A stretch of DNA of 64,000 nucleotides, taken from assembly GCA_021029095.1 (NCBI GenBank), contig JAJOHG010000002.1:496001-560000 (forward strand), in the 5' to 3' direction. Shown here piece after piece: positions 24,230-35,533 of this stretch. Origin of the DNA: Phellopilus nigrolimitatus (lineage: Eukaryota; Basidiomycota; Agaricomycetes; Hymenochaetales; Hymenochaetaceae). A program made the translations under genes and the position numbers. The notes beneath the pieces are model-generated. The model was not told where the DNA came from. It worked only from the letters and a program-made list of their open reading frames with translations, and made no database searches. The first letter of the stretch is position 1, and every line of letters starts with the position of its first letter.

Positions 24230-26063
24230 ATGACATCTTCGCCCGACACGTCCGCATCGACCGCTGAAGCCCAAAAGGACGCGTCGTCGTCGTCAAAATC
24301 GTTCCCCTTGCCCAGCAATTCGAAGCGCATGTTCTCCAAGAAGGACAAGGATGTCTTGACCAATGGACACAAACACGACGCAAGCAACGACGCGGCTGCC
24401 ACGGCTGGCTCAGCAGACGCGAATGCGCCGGTGAATGAAACTGGTGAGAGCCGTCAGGCCGATTGACGCTGTCACCTTGTGTCGATGGCTCAAACGACAA
24501 TTCTTGTATAGACGCCGGTGCAGTACAAGGCCCATCCCAATCGGCTCCGCCTCCTCATTCACTCCAGCCAAGCTCTTCGACGAGGGAGGGGGATGGCAGT
24601 CATTCTGTAGAGCAGGGGACGATGACAACAGCTGGTGACCGTTCGCTGTCGACGACAGTCACAGGCACCGCGACGACGTCCAAGCATCGCAAGGATAAGA
24701 CGTCCGAGACGGCCCACTCTAACACCATCTCTGAAAAACCCGAGCTACGTTCGAAGAAGCCCAAGAAGGAAAAGTTGGTCAAGAGGAAAAGGAAGTCGCT
24801 TTGGTCGAAGCTGGCTTCTGTTGTCTTCAAGTGTACGTGGCCTGCGGATCCTGCACACCCAATTGATCCCGACGAAGGCGCGACAGGCGTATCCGACCCC
24901 AGCTCCTCTGCGGCTGGTCTCAAGGAGCTTCCCATCTCCGAGAAGGGCAAGGAGACACAGAAGGAACCCGCTGCCCCAACTCAAGCTGGCCAGAGCACTG
25001 AGCCGGCACCGCTAACAGTTGCAACCGGAACTGACGACGATGCGCCTCTTACTTCTGCTCCTGACCTGGAAGTTGCCCAATCTGATGACCCGTCCGTCGT
25101 CGTACCCCCGTCACCGACAACACATGTTCTTTCCGAAGATATAACTGCAGGTGTGACGTCTGGCGCCGTGGTACCTCCAGGCTCGACTGGGCGCGAAGCA
25201 GGAGAAGAGTCCGATGAATCCAGTATGCTAGAGGAGGATGAAGAGCATAAGCTTGATGAAGAGGACGAGGAAGAACGATTAATTTTGAACGGCGGAGCTG
25301 GCATTCCTGTAGGGCCGGATGGCGTCCCTCGCCCCCTTCTCCCCCCTCTTGCGCCGCAACACGCGGGTCGTAAATGCCTGGTCTTGGATCTGGATGAGAC
25401 GCTGGTGCACAGTAGTTTCAAGGTGAGCTTTCATTTCATTTCCGAGTCGGTTTGGTTAATTTGCTAACGAAAGAATATTGATTTGTAGTCAATACAACAC
25501 GCGGACTACGTGGTCCCGGTAGAGATTGAATACCACTGGCACAACGTTTATGTCATCAAGCGACCTGGGGTCGACAGCTTCTTGAAAAGAATGGGGGAGA
25601 TATATGAAGTCGTCGTGTTTACCGCGAGCTTGAGCAAGGTGCACCGCAATCAGTTCTTTCCTCTTTATAGATAGTTGACGCTTCTCGATCAGTATGCGGA
25701 TCCTGTACTGGATAAGCTAGATATTCACAACGTCGTTACCCACCGGTTGTTCCGAGAAAGCTGTTATAACCACAAAGGGAACTACGTGAAGGTAAATCTT
25801 TGTGATCGCATTTGAAATGAACCATCTGTACTTACCCGTTGTGTCCTTGTTCACAGGACCTGTCGCAACTTGGAAGGCCCATTGAAGACACGATCATCCT
25901 TGATAATTCTCCTGCGTCGTATATTTTCCATCCCAATAATGCCGTACCGGTGTCCTCGTGGTTCAATGACCCGCACGATACCGAACTGACAGACCTTTGT
26001 CCATTCCTTGCCGACCTTGGGACTGTTGAGGACGTCCGGGGAGTGTTAGATGGGGGCCTATAA
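24230..26063 (+). CDS. SCP/NIF-type HAD protein phosphatase, PSR1/PSR2-like
   Basis: Ser/Thr phosphatase of the FCP1/SCP family. Yeast Psr1/2 act at the plasma membrane in sodium and general stress response. The start [20 protein letters not shown] opens a long, disordered Ser/Thr/Glu-rich N-terminus with a basic patch ([20 protein letters not shown]). The catalytic domain begins near 25,365: [19 protein letters not shown] (DxDxT nucleophile motif), [96 protein letters not shown], DDxDTEL-like [18 protein letters not shown], ending [10 protein letters not shown]. Introns near 24.45, 25.43, 25.64 and 25.80 kb. Catalytic residues are intact; the exact orthologue (PSR1, NEM1 or SCP) rests on best resemblance to PSR. 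Confidence 0.92.
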
Positions 26064-27189
26064 TCTGATTACATCTCAATTGGACTCGCGCCGACATTGA
26101 TCATTTCAAACCTCGCACTCAGCATATCGTAGCTTCGTCGCTTCTGGTAAATACATCCCGCGTCATCAATCGAACTCTTCGTTCTTATACCCGCAATTCG
26201 CTATCCTGCTCACTAATATTCGGGTTGTTTTCGCATTCTCCTCGCTCTATCCTGTGCAGCTGTTTTAGGTATCCTTGCTCTCGCACTTCCTCTATTTTTT
26301 CTCTGATCTCGTTTTTATTCCCATGTTCACTGTTCACAGTTGGCGGCTTTGATGTACACACGCCTTCCCACATTCGTTCTTCGTAGATTCCTCTCTTTTC
26401 GACCTTCGTGTGCATCCTCACGCAACCCCCCGATACCTGCAACTCTGCTATTTGGCATTTTCTTCGCAAACAATTCATTATCACGACGAAGCTTTCACGA
26501 ATGTGACGAACGAATCTGACTTCTTTCTCTGCTACTCTCTTTCCTTTCCTCTTCTTTATTTTTTCTATCGGTACTTGTGGGATCTTCTACTAGTATTACC
26601 CTCGAAGTCAACTTTTGTGTTTTCCTCTGGTCCGGTTCGCATGTATGTATTTCGCAAACAGGACGACTTTATATTTCTGCTCTTCAACTCTTTGGACATT
26701 GGTTGTCATCGCCCATTCTTAACGGAGCGCATCAACTCCGCATGCGCAGATGAAGCTACGTCGAGCATCTGTACCTCTCTAAATATGATATCGCGAAGAC
26801 ATGAGCGCCACGAAGCTCGAATGCTTATTATAACCAGGCGCCAGCAGAGCGGTAGGCGTTGCCCCATGATCAAGTAGGAACAATACTTTTATTGCATTTC
26901 TACATTGGCCCACTACCTTATCAGCAAGGATTTAAATAGTGGTGTTTCAACTTCTCAGTACAAGACGAAATAAATGAATCAAGGAGAGAAAAAATAAAGC
27001 AGCAAGCGGCCCTCAGCCCGAGACCGGGCGTCGTTAGAAATACTTAGTAAGTGGAACTCGATAACGACGCCTCCAGATCCCTGACGCGCAGCATGATCTC
27101 AAGTCAGAATAGATCACAAGTCGCATCTCTTCTTCAGCACATCCTTCTGCGCACCGATATATAAAGAGGCACGGCAGCGTTTGAGCTGA
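26064..27189. other. convergent intergenic region
   Basis: This 1.1 kb lies between the 3' ends of the PSR-like gene (+) and the long minus-strand gene. It is strongly pyrimidine-rich on the plus strand from 26.2 to 26.6 kb. A 155-codon plus frame (26410-26877) lacks protein-like features. Nothing else is supported. Confidence 0.4.
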
Positions 27190-30100
27190 TCATGCGCAGT
27201 CGTGCCCCCCAAACGTCCTGCCAGTACCAGTACCAGCACTCTCGTCCGTGGGACTCGAGGAGGACAGCGCGCCAATGAAGGGCTCTTCATCCGCGAACGG
27301 ACTGAAGCTCATCTTCGGCATGTCCAATCCTAGCCCGGCCTTCGTACCAAGCGCTTCGCTTGCGTCCCAAAGACGCGGCAGGGCGGTGACAGAATGTGCA
27401 TGTGGCAGTGCAGGCTTCGGTAACGGGGACGTCTGCAGGCTCGGCAGACGATCAAGGCTCGCGTTCCCGGAGCCGCCGAGCACGCGCGCGAGACTCAGTT
27501 GCTCGCGTTCCATGGGTGTCGGCGCAAACGCGCGTGACGAGCCAAACCACGAGGAACTAAGCGAAAGCAGCGAACTCGTTGTTCGGTGTGTCTGCGCCTG
27601 AGGGGACACAGTTTCTACGGAGGCGGAGACAGACGCGGGTGTGCTGAAGACGGATAAAGATTCGGGTGTCGAGAGCGAAGCAGTTGAAGGCGTCGAAGAG
27701 GAACCTGCCGAACCAGATCCAGAGCCGCGCGAGCGGGACAGGAACGCAGAGAACGAGCGCTCTTTGTCCTTAGAAAGACTGAACTCTTTCGCATCCGGGT
27801 TCAGGCCCTTCTCGCGCGCCTTTGCATCTCTGTCCTTAGACGAGGTGAACCAGCCGGAGCGGCGAGCAGTCGTGCTCGTGGTGGTCTCTCTGTGCTCAGA
27901 ACCCGCCGAGAACATGTCATCCAGCGCAGCCCGAGAGTCCGCAGACTCTGAAACATACGGTCTAGCGGGGAATGTCGCGCGCTGGGTGTCCATGCGCAGC
28001 GAGCTCTGGCGCTCATGTACAGGTAAGTGCATCTCGAACGGATCGAATGGGTCAAATTCGCGCACAGAATCCGATGGCGACACAGGCGAAGTATCCGCGC
28101 CAGAACACGCGGAACCACGCAACGGGAAAACCGGTGGCTGGCCGACGTCTCCTGCGGAGCCATTGCGGCGGTTCAGCCAATTACGGTCAAGAATGATGTC
28201 GTCCTCGGACTGAAAGGAGCGCGAAACGTCCATGCCTGCCGCGGGAACCGGCGAAACCGGAGAACCCGAGGTAACACCACCCATACCAAGCGACTCGAAC
28301 AAGCTACTCGGGATAAGCAACTCGGACGTAGGTGAAATAAGTTCGGTTGTGGCGGGTTCGTTAAAGGGCGCAAAGGTACGTGAATGGGAGCTTCCGGGTG
28401 CATGAAGAGGGTTGACGTCTGAGTCGAAGATTGAGAAGCTTCTTGAGCTGTTGATCGGAGCCGGGATAGGGAGGACCGGTGACGACGTATGTCGACTTTG
28501 AACCTCTGGAGGAGTAACAGTCAAAGGTGAGTCGGGCATGGACACAGCGACAGGGGACGGCGGGAACATGTCCACCCTGTCAGAAGGTTTGCTTTCCATC
28601 TGTCTAGTCTGCAAAAGCGAGAGCGAGTGCCGCGTTCCAACCTTCACGTTGCCATTCCCATTCGGTATAAAAGCCTTCTCATCCTGGCGCTGACTCCGGT
28701 TCTGCTCTTGACTTTCACTTTGCCTATGCTTTCTAGCCTCCGCGTTGGCGTACGCACACTTAAGCCGCTGCTCTTCTTCAATTTCCTTCTCCTCTATTTC
28801 GCGCATGCGTCCAGCGAGCTGCGTAATTTCATCCTCCACACCGCGTATCTCTGCGCGCTTCGCCTCGACCTCCACCTCGAGGTCTGCAGCGAGTGCACCA
28901 GCTTCGACGCCTGATGCGACAATTGCCGCACCCTGCGTCTCCATTTGCACGTGGAGCTCGCGCATCTCGCGCTCGAGACGCTCCGTGCGCGCGATCACGC
29001 CATCCCTCTCTGTACAAGCTGCCTTAAGTCGCTTCTCCGCGTCGCGGCGCGCGCCCTCTGCCGTGCGCTTCTGATCCTCGAGCGCCTTGGTCTGCGCCTT
29101 GAGCTCGGTTTTGGAAGTATCGTCGGCACGCTTCCTCGAACGCTGCTTCTCCAGCTCGTCGTTTAGCGCTGCTCTCGCAGATGCAGATGTTGAGTGAAAA
29201 TCTGATAGTTGTGTGCGGAAATCAGAGAGAGCGGTTTGAGATGCAGTAATCTGCCGCAATATCTCGGCTATGAGCGGCGATGAGGCAAATAAAGACGTAG
29301 GAGAGCGTGCTGGAGAGGCTGATGGCGATGTTACTGTAGAAGCCGGTACAGGTAACGATACTGGTTTGATAGATCGAGCCTCCGTCGTGACAGGTAGCGT
29401 GGGCTGCACAAGTGGTGATGATGAGGTAATGGATAACGATGAGCCGATAGAGTCATTGAGATGATGGTGTGATTTTTCCGGCGTTGATAAATGTGCTCCT
29501 CCTTTCGTGTGTAGAGGTAGAGAGGCGGACTTGGGTAAAGGTGGAGGAGTTTGACTGCGATGGTGGGTGTGCCCATTCTGATGCGTAAACCGCTCGCGCG
29601 AGCGAAGCTTTGGACCTCGACGCTGACTATGATTAGTGTTGCCATTTGACGTGGAAGAAGTACCTGTAAGCGAATGCTTGAGGTGAGTGAAGAGTAGAGA
29701 GAGCATAAGGAAGGGTTCGTTCAGAAACGCACAATTTGGCACATCTGATCGATCAAGAGCCTTTACTTCCAGAACGCCTGAAACTGTCCCGTCCACGTCA
29801 TCTTTTGCGATAATTCCTGCATCTCTCCATAAGCCATTCAGATTCGCTGCCCAGAACCACATGCCAAAAGCGCCAATGAACCATGAATCTGAGATCAACG
29901 AGGCATAGGCACTGCATCCGTCATTCTTATCCACTCGTGCGGTTCCTTCAACACGCTGTGTTCGATTGGCCAGCGATCGATTGGCTGGGGAGGAAACAAC
30001 GGCGGCGATAGAAAGGATGCCGAGGGAGCGGAAGATATGCTTCGGGGTGCGCAGGGAGACAGAGGCGCGGCTTGCGAAGGGGAAGGGCGGAGACGCATAT

Positions 30101-30891
30101 GCGCTGGTGGAACGTTGCTTGAGAAAATTGCTCTGACCCCGCCTCGAGCGGACGTCAGGGCGTGTGGCAGGGCTCGCTAACTCAAGTTCGTCCTGGGTAT
30201 CGGTATCGTCGAGTCTACTGAGATGGTGTCGGAAGGCCTGCTCGGTGAGGAAAGCGCGGAAAGAGGTCTCCGAAGGGTTGGTCATGTACGCTGCAAAACC
30301 GAGCACATTCAGCTTACATGTAAGGTGGAAAAAAGACAAAAATAAGGGTATGGGTTCGGGATGGTAGACTGAGTGAATGCAGAAAAGCGCTGAACAAAAC
30401 TGACCGAGGACAAGCAAGACAATAAAAACCACAACGGCAGAGAACATAGACCTGATTTCGAAAAGTGCAAACAGCCTAGCGAGCGACGACGGCTCGAGCG
30501 GACGGAAACTAGACATGACGGCGAGACTACCGAGCGCAAAACCCATAACGAGGAGGCGAGAAGCCTGGCCGCTGACTTGGTTAGATGAGTGCGGGGTCTG
30601 AGCGGATGAAGTCAATTGCTGGGAAGACGTCGTCGCTGAAGTCGTTGACGACGAGATTATTGTCGGAAATGTCGGGCGTCGTCGTCGGCGGGAGACGACG
30701 CCGACGTGATGGTTTTTGATGAAAGTACAAGTGAAGGTAGATGACCACCCCAAATCAAAAACGCTCGGCGTTCGCACGCTCCTTCTAAAACCGGACCCGT
30801 CGGCACCGAGATCAAGTTTGAAGCACAGTTGAGCAGACCCATCCGATGCACGTCGAAATCTGGCTAAGTACAAATAATAATGTGAACTCAT
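27190..30891 (-). CDS. large membrane plus coiled-coil protein of unknown function
   Basis: A single open frame of 1,233 codons from the ATG at 30891, by far the longest exon in the window. I recognise no family. The N-terminus (MSSHYYLYLARFRRASDGSA) is followed by a basic patch (VSRRRRRPTF) and hydrophobic segments (MFSAVVVFIVLLVLG; HIFRSLGILSIAAVVSS; WFIGAFGMWFWAANLNGLW). A coiled coil of about 200 residues comes next (LEDQKRTAEGARRDAEKRLK, ERLEREMRELHVQMETQ), then a long Ser/Pro-rich tail ending GRTFGGHDCA. A clean GT-AG intron (30291-30404, 114 nt, no stop) lies inside the frame; splicing it gives VLLVLAYMTNPSETSF and 1,195 residues. The tail has repeated Ser/Thr-Pro sites. Membrane topology and function are open; the start could also be a later Met (MGFALGSLAVMSS). 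Confidence 0.8.
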   Translation of the reverse strand: MSSHYYLYLARFRRASDGSAQLCFKLDLGADGSGFRRSVRTPSVFDLGWSSTFTCTFIKNHHVGVVSRRRRRPTFPTIISSSTTSATTSSQQLTSSAQTPHSSNQVSGQASRLLVMGFALGSLAVMSSFRPLEPSSLARLFALFEIRSMFSAVVVFIVLLVLGQFCSALFCIHSVYHPEPIPLFLSFFHLTCKLNVLGFAAYMTNPSETSFRAFLTEQAFRHHLSRLDDTDTQDELELASPATRPDVRSRRGQSNFLKQRSTSAYASPPFPFASRASVSLRTPKHIFRSLGILSIAAVVSSPANRSLANRTQRVEGTARVDKNDGCSAYASLISDSWFIGAFGMWFWAANLNGLWRDAGIIAKDDVDGTVSGVLEVKALDRSDVPNCAFLNEPFLMLSLLFTHLKHSLTGTSSTSNGNTNHSQRRGPKLRSRERFTHQNGHTHHRSQTPPPLPKSASLPLHTKGGAHLSTPEKSHHHLNDSIGSSLSITSSSPLVQPTLPVTTEARSIKPVSLPVPASTVTSPSASPARSPTSLFASSPLIAEILRQITASQTALSDFRTQLSDFHSTSASARAALNDELEKQRSRKRADDTSKTELKAQTKALEDQKRTAEGARRDAEKRLKAACTERDGVIARTERLEREMRELHVQMETQGAAIVASGVEAGALAADLEVEVEAKRAEIRGVEDEITQLAGRMREIEEKEIEEEQRLKCAYANAEARKHRQSESQEQNRSQRQDEKAFIPNGNGNVKVGTRHSLSLLQTRQMESKPSDRVDMFPPSPVAVSMPDSPLTVTPPEVQSRHTSSPVLPIPAPINSSRSFSIFDSDVNPLHAPGSSHSRTFAPFNEPATTELISPTSELLIPSSLFESLGMGGVTSGSPVSPVPAAGMDVSRSFQSEDDIILDRNWLNRRNGSAGDVGQPPVFPLRGSACSGADTSPVSPSDSVREFDPFDPFEMHLPVHERQSSLRMDTQRATFPARPYVSESADSRAALDDMFSAGSEHRETTTSTTARRSGWFTSSKDRDAKAREKGLNPDAKEFSLSKDKERSFSAFLSRSRGSGSGSAGSSSTPSTASLSTPESLSVFSTPASVSASVETVSPQAQTHRTTSSLLSLSSSWFGSSRAFAPTPMEREQLSLARVLGGSGNASLDRLPSLQTSPLPKPALPHAHSVTALPRLWDASEALGTKAGLGLDMPKMSFSPFADEEPFIGALSSSSPTDESAGTGTGRTFGGHDCA

Positions 30892-32827
30892 TTCATTTCA
30901 ATCTGACCCGCGACTGCCATTATTTATGTAAAGAGCTGTAAGCGCATTGTAGCATATTCCACCGCCAGAAACCGCCTCGATCATCTATATGATAGTATAT
31001 CTCGCTAACACGATTGATACATATTATATAGTAATTTGGGTTCAGTGTCTCATACAAGCAACAGACCTTGTCAGACGACCGCAGAGCAGTTTTGCCTACC
31101 TTTTCACCTGTGTAAGAAGGCGTTTTATCCTCAATATCATGATCACAACAGCTCCCTTTTCTTTCGGACAACAGAGGCTTAGAAAGGAAAGGGGGAAGGC
31201 AAAAAGAAGAAAATAAAAACATCACAAAAAACACGATAACCATCGAAATCACGTTGATCGCTCCCATCGCCCACACGACTTCTCAGCTCCCCTGCACATC
31301 TACTTATCTCCAATCCAATCCCTCCCTTCAGCATCTTGTTACATTTTCTACCTTTAAAATTATGTGAAACCTCGCATCGAGCTGGAGTAACGTTGCACCG
31401 ACAGTCTCCCGCGGATTCTGAAGAAGAACGCAGATATCGATTGCAATGCCCTTATGATGATGAGTGGATTATCAACGTGCATGTTTAACTCAAATACCTA
31501 AGGCTACTCGACATCAGATGTCCCAACATGCTGCACCGGTTATCGTGATTCTGCAACACGTCCCTAGTCATCTGGGATGATGTGCTCTCGCCAAACACCA
31601 TCCTGTGTTGCGTCCGCGTTTCTAGTGCAAAAGAAGCATTATAGCGCCTCATAGCGTGCGCCCCGCAGCGCCGAGGCTTCCGCCGCCCATACACTTGTCC
31701 AACATAGGGGCAGATAAGATGGGTCACCCGACAGACTTACTCCTGTATCGCATGATCGACACTTTCATATCAATCCTTGTTGGCTTCGGGAAGACATTAC
31801 AGGAGATTATCCGGCCTCAACTCTTTTCGTTTCATTCAAATCCAATCGGGCGCTAATTTGCTGAGCCTTGATAGAGGTTCGACTTAGCAATCGTCCGTGG
31901 AAAACCTCCTTCAATCAACTATCTTGTCACTGGTAATTCATATACATGTATGTGAGTTTCTATCTCCATTATGATCGAGCAAGTCCAGTCACTTACTTGC
32001 CATGCAGGTCAACATTGCTGAGTTTCAGAAAATGGCCATAAGCTTTACTAGGTGTCTCTCTTCCTCCCGAGAAAGCAGTTTCATTTCATGCACTCTGGAG
32101 GCTCCCTGAGTCGCTAGCTCATCTGAAAATCGTACTCAAGCGATTTTTTTCTCGGCACTGCAACATGCTATCATACCTCGCATTGTTAGGGCGCCGCTTC
32201 GGAGACTATGTGTTTAACCGCAACACGATTGGTAAGTGAAAGATTATCTGCTCGTCGACATCCTCGTCGACATCTTCAAGCCTGTCGTACCGACGCAACC
32301 CTTGTGTTTCTTTCCCGCCCTTCTCAAAGCCTGAGTTCTGTCGAGTTACAAGCCCCCTCCCCGGCCTCATTCGCAGAACTGGGTGTCGTAAAGAAGCAAA
32401 AAAGAAAAAGAGAAGAAAAAAAAAAAAAAAAACCCCTATCTTGATACCAAACGGTCATGGTGGTTTTCGTGTCTGGCTGATCCGCGTCGTCCATTTCTCA
32501 TGATGATTTTCTAGTTTCTAGTCACTGTACCACGGCCCTACTGAGACTGAGACCAAGCGACGAGCTCCGTGAGCAAAATAACAGTTTTAATTGTATACCC
32601 ATTCCGTCTCTCAAAATCAACGTATCTGATGAGTTGTCTGTCTTCCCTTCGTGAGCACAGCGACCATGATCACTTCTGTAGGCCGGGTTTGTGTCTCTAT
32701 ATCAATGCCCTTCAATCTTTGCTTCTTCTACTTGCGATGTCGTCTCCTCGTGAATCGCGCTTGAGCCGCCAGCGCAATGAATTAACGCCCCACCGGAACG
32801 GCCCACGCATTTTTGTGATTTAAGATC
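30892..32827. other. gene-poor region
   Basis: About 1.9 kb without a supported gene. It begins with the upstream flank of the long minus-strand gene. A run of 18 or so A residues sits near 32,415-32,432, following a purine-rich stretch. The frames present are short and unlike protein. Confidence 0.4.
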
Positions 32828-33864
32828 TTGGAAGCATGCCAAAGTACATCAGTGCTCCCTGTCGTCTCAGAGGAGGCATTGATTCCTCTGGATACCTGGA
32901 ATTTGGAGCCGTTCAAAACGGACTCAATAAGTATCGACCCCATTGTTAGCCTCATCTTGGTCTTTCCCTCGGATTCGATTGAAATTTCCTTCGCCGTTAC
33001 AGTCAACTTTATGGCAGCGTTCCATTCATCTTAGCCGCAACCTGGACATTTTTCTGTCATTACTCCCTCAACCCCAGCCTCTACTATACCTACTACAACC
33101 TCTTCTAAAATTCCTGAGCCTTTCAGCACGGGCACCCAGAGCTCGAGCCCTTTCAGCTCCAATTCGATCTCTATGTCCACGACTCGACCCAGTGGCACGA
33201 TTCCTCAGCCATCCTCACAATAAAAAACATATTCAGAAACATACATCACCATCGTTTGTCTATCGACAGGTCTGGCGCTTTGCTTATGCATCGCTCTATT
33301 CTCGCGAATGTCATTTCGCCTCAAGGCTCATGACTCCTTATTCTCTGGAGAGCTCTTTTTAATGCTCGCATCATTCGCAAGTACTGTCTTGGCGAGCAGG
33401 AGCTTAACTGAAGCTCTGGAAGTGAAATGAGACTCGTGAGCGAAAGAATCAGCACAGCATCGAGCGAGCAGGCTACAGCGTCCGGGTCAATGAACGCTGA
33501 AAAACAGACTCTTGCGGAATCTACGTCTCTAACCGACGAGCACCTAGGAGTGGCTAACAGGAGAAGTAACGTCGAGGAACCACAAAATAGCTTGCACGAA
33601 GGCCCTCCAGGTGCCTCGCCCTCGAATGACGTTTCGGATTAAGCTACCTCACGTGAACTTCCTATCTGCGATCACGAAACCGCCCAAGATTCCCCCAATG
33701 AAGAAAAAAGTGCAACTGTTCCCACCTTTCTAGGAGTTTATCTTCTATTATTACGCCATATTAGCGATCTCCAGGAGCAGCTCACCGACTTGCAAATACG
33801 TCAGCAGCGATTAGGCGGTCGCACGTCCTTCCTGGGATATGAACTGGGCACGAGGGAGATATGA
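32828..33864 (+). pseudogene. decayed Ser/Thr-rich single-pass membrane protein gene
   Basis: One plus-strand frame reads as a surface-protein layout but is broken. A Ser/Thr/Pro-rich stretch (SVITPSTPASTIPTTTSSK, TGTQSSSPFSSNSISMSTT) is followed by a membrane helix (TYITIVCLSTGLALCLCIAL, then FSRMSFR). Stops fall in frame at 33032 (TAG), 33221 (TAA), 33428 and 33437 (TGA). After about 33,430 the protein-like signal moves to the next frame (RISTASSEQATASGSMNAEK), stops at 33640 (TAA), and resumes with a tail helix (ISDLQEQLTDLQIRQQRLGG) up to a TGA near 33,862. The order of segments copies the intact gene at 20.0-21.1 kb, including the amphipathic tail helix. Boundaries are approximate; multiple introns could explain some but hardly all of the breaks. 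Confidence 0.45.
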
Positions 33865-34498
33865 TTGACGAAGCGTAAAGCGGAACTGTCTGGTCCGCGT
33901 CCTATTCGGAGGATGAGGAAAACCGGCCTGTATGCATGTAATCCTGGAGCTTGAATTCAAATTAATCAGAGGAGGTTCGTACTTCGCTCACGAGATCGCA
34001 TTATGATGCTCACTCGTCAATAAATCAGAACCTTCTAAGGGGCGTTCAGTGCATCTCTCAGACCTTTCTCCACTTCGTCACGTCTTTGCACCAATCTTTT
34101 CGCAAAGCACAACGAAATCCGACCCTTGCTATCAAGATGTTTTCCGCGTGAAGCGTTTCCTCTCGACGACTCTAAGCGGATAAGTTATCGCATTTATTTC
34201 AGTTATATTGCTTCATTTTTCGAGATGAACCTGGACGGCATTCTAACTCGATAACAACACGCAGGCGCATGTAGTCGAAACCACATTTTTTTTCCATAAA
34301 TAGCCGTAAATCACGAATTGGCTCTTTCTTTGGTGACACGAACATGCACATTTTCTTATCACTTAAAGTTATAATCTGCCACCGTGCATATTACTAACAT
34401 GAATTTATATGTGGGGTGCCCACATATTAGGGGGGGGAGCGAAGCGTGTGTGACTAAGCCTATTCTGAGTTCTTTCATTTTAGTTTTCTATAACCATT
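33865..34498. other. intergenic, flank of foldback element
   Basis: AT-rich, no gene. Near 34,412-34,450 lies a short palindrome (tgtggggtgcccacata) followed by a G8 run and agcgaagc; a similar string recurs inverted near 35,306-35,333. Confidence 0.35.
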
Positions 34499-34910
34499 GA
34501 TTATAGCGTTTTCAGAAAACCTTGTCAGTGCGCGTAAAAAAAAAAGGTTGCAGCCCCTCAGGGTGTGCCAAATAAGGCAGTATTGCCTAATTGAGTGAAG
34601 TCGTGTCGTGAATTTATTTTGTACATGCCCAATCGAAAGATCAGGGAGGACTTGAAAGTCCGTATTCTTTGACTATACGGGATAACAAACTACTTCCCTG
34701 ATGCACTTGCTGAAATTTCTGGCTTCTCCGAGTGTAGTTTTTAGCACCGTTAGCAGATTAGCTCACGCTGCGCGACACAAACACGATTGCGAGGCAACCA
34801 CGACGCGATTTCGCTCAATTAAGCAATAATACCTTATTTGGCACACCCAGAGGGGCCGCAACTTTTTTTTTTGCGCACACTGACAAAGGGTTTCTGAAAA
34901 CGCTGTAATT
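34499..34910. mobile_element. foldback/MITE-like element
   Basis: Two arms of about 112 bases, 34499-34610 and 34799-34910, are reverse complements of each other at roughly 85 percent by eye. They share agcgttttcag, tgtcagtg, a run of ten or so A, gcccct, gggtgtgccaaataagg and ttaattgag. The spacer is 188 bases and encodes nothing. The structure fits a non-autonomous DNA transposon (MITE) or foldback element. Target-site duplication is not evident, so the exact ends are uncertain. Confidence 0.7.
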
Positions 34911-35533
34911 TAATTTTTTTCGGTGTTTTGTAATTGGAAGTATTGAATAGCCATTAATAATTGCAGCTTTTGTATGCTTCAGTGTGCGAGCTCGGAGAAT
35001 TGTCTGCAAGAGCAAGATCTCACGTAAAGGGTCACACGGTCTCAGATCACGTGATGCGTTTCAGGGAGGCAGATAAGTCCAATTCTTTCCTCACTAGACT
35101 TCATTTGATTTTGTAAGCAAAGTGCAAGTTACTTTTGCTAAGACCAGAAGTTCAAGTGTAAAAAGGGGGAAAAGGAGGAGAGGAAGAGGAGAGACAGTAA
35201 GCGTATGTAGAGGCACGCAGCATCATGATCAGTTCTCACGGGGGGGGGCCACACAGCCACCCCGTGAACATCACGTGATAGCTTTTTGGGAGCCCCTACC
35301 CCGGTAAGAGGGAGCTTCGCTCCCAATTATGTAAGACTCAGAAGTACTTCCCTTCTGTCTACAAACTGTCAATCTATCAAGATACACCCCGAACGATTCG
35401 ATACAGATGGAAGTGACTATCAGAATGAGTATGAGATGTCGTCGGTCAACAAAGAAATGCAAGAGAAATCCGCTTCCGCCTATTTGTATTCACCAACCCG
35501 TAAATCCGTTGAAAGACGCAGAAGTAATAGACA
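34911..35533. other. intergenic, downstream of ELL
   Basis: No supported gene. Contains two copies of the palindrome atcacgtgat (35046-35055 and 35270-35279), a G9 run near 35,240 and a perfect 6-bp hairpin gggagcttcgctccc at about 35,309. The last 200 bases form the 3' flank of the ELL gene. Confidence 0.35.

Noticed and set aside
32401..32432. A-rich run as the tail of a retroposed element
   Set aside because: No target duplication or element body could be seen, and A-runs are common in fungal spacers.
32828..33864. RIP-like C-to-T signature, since every in-frame stop could come from CAA, CAG or CGA
   Set aside because: Any stop codon starts with T and becomes a Gln or Arg codon when T is changed to C, so this is true of all stops and proves nothing. 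An alignment with an intact copy would be needed.
35309..35323. Hairpin gggagcttcgctccc as a helitron end
   Set aside because: It is not followed by CTRR and no helitron 5' end or Rep/helicase is present.
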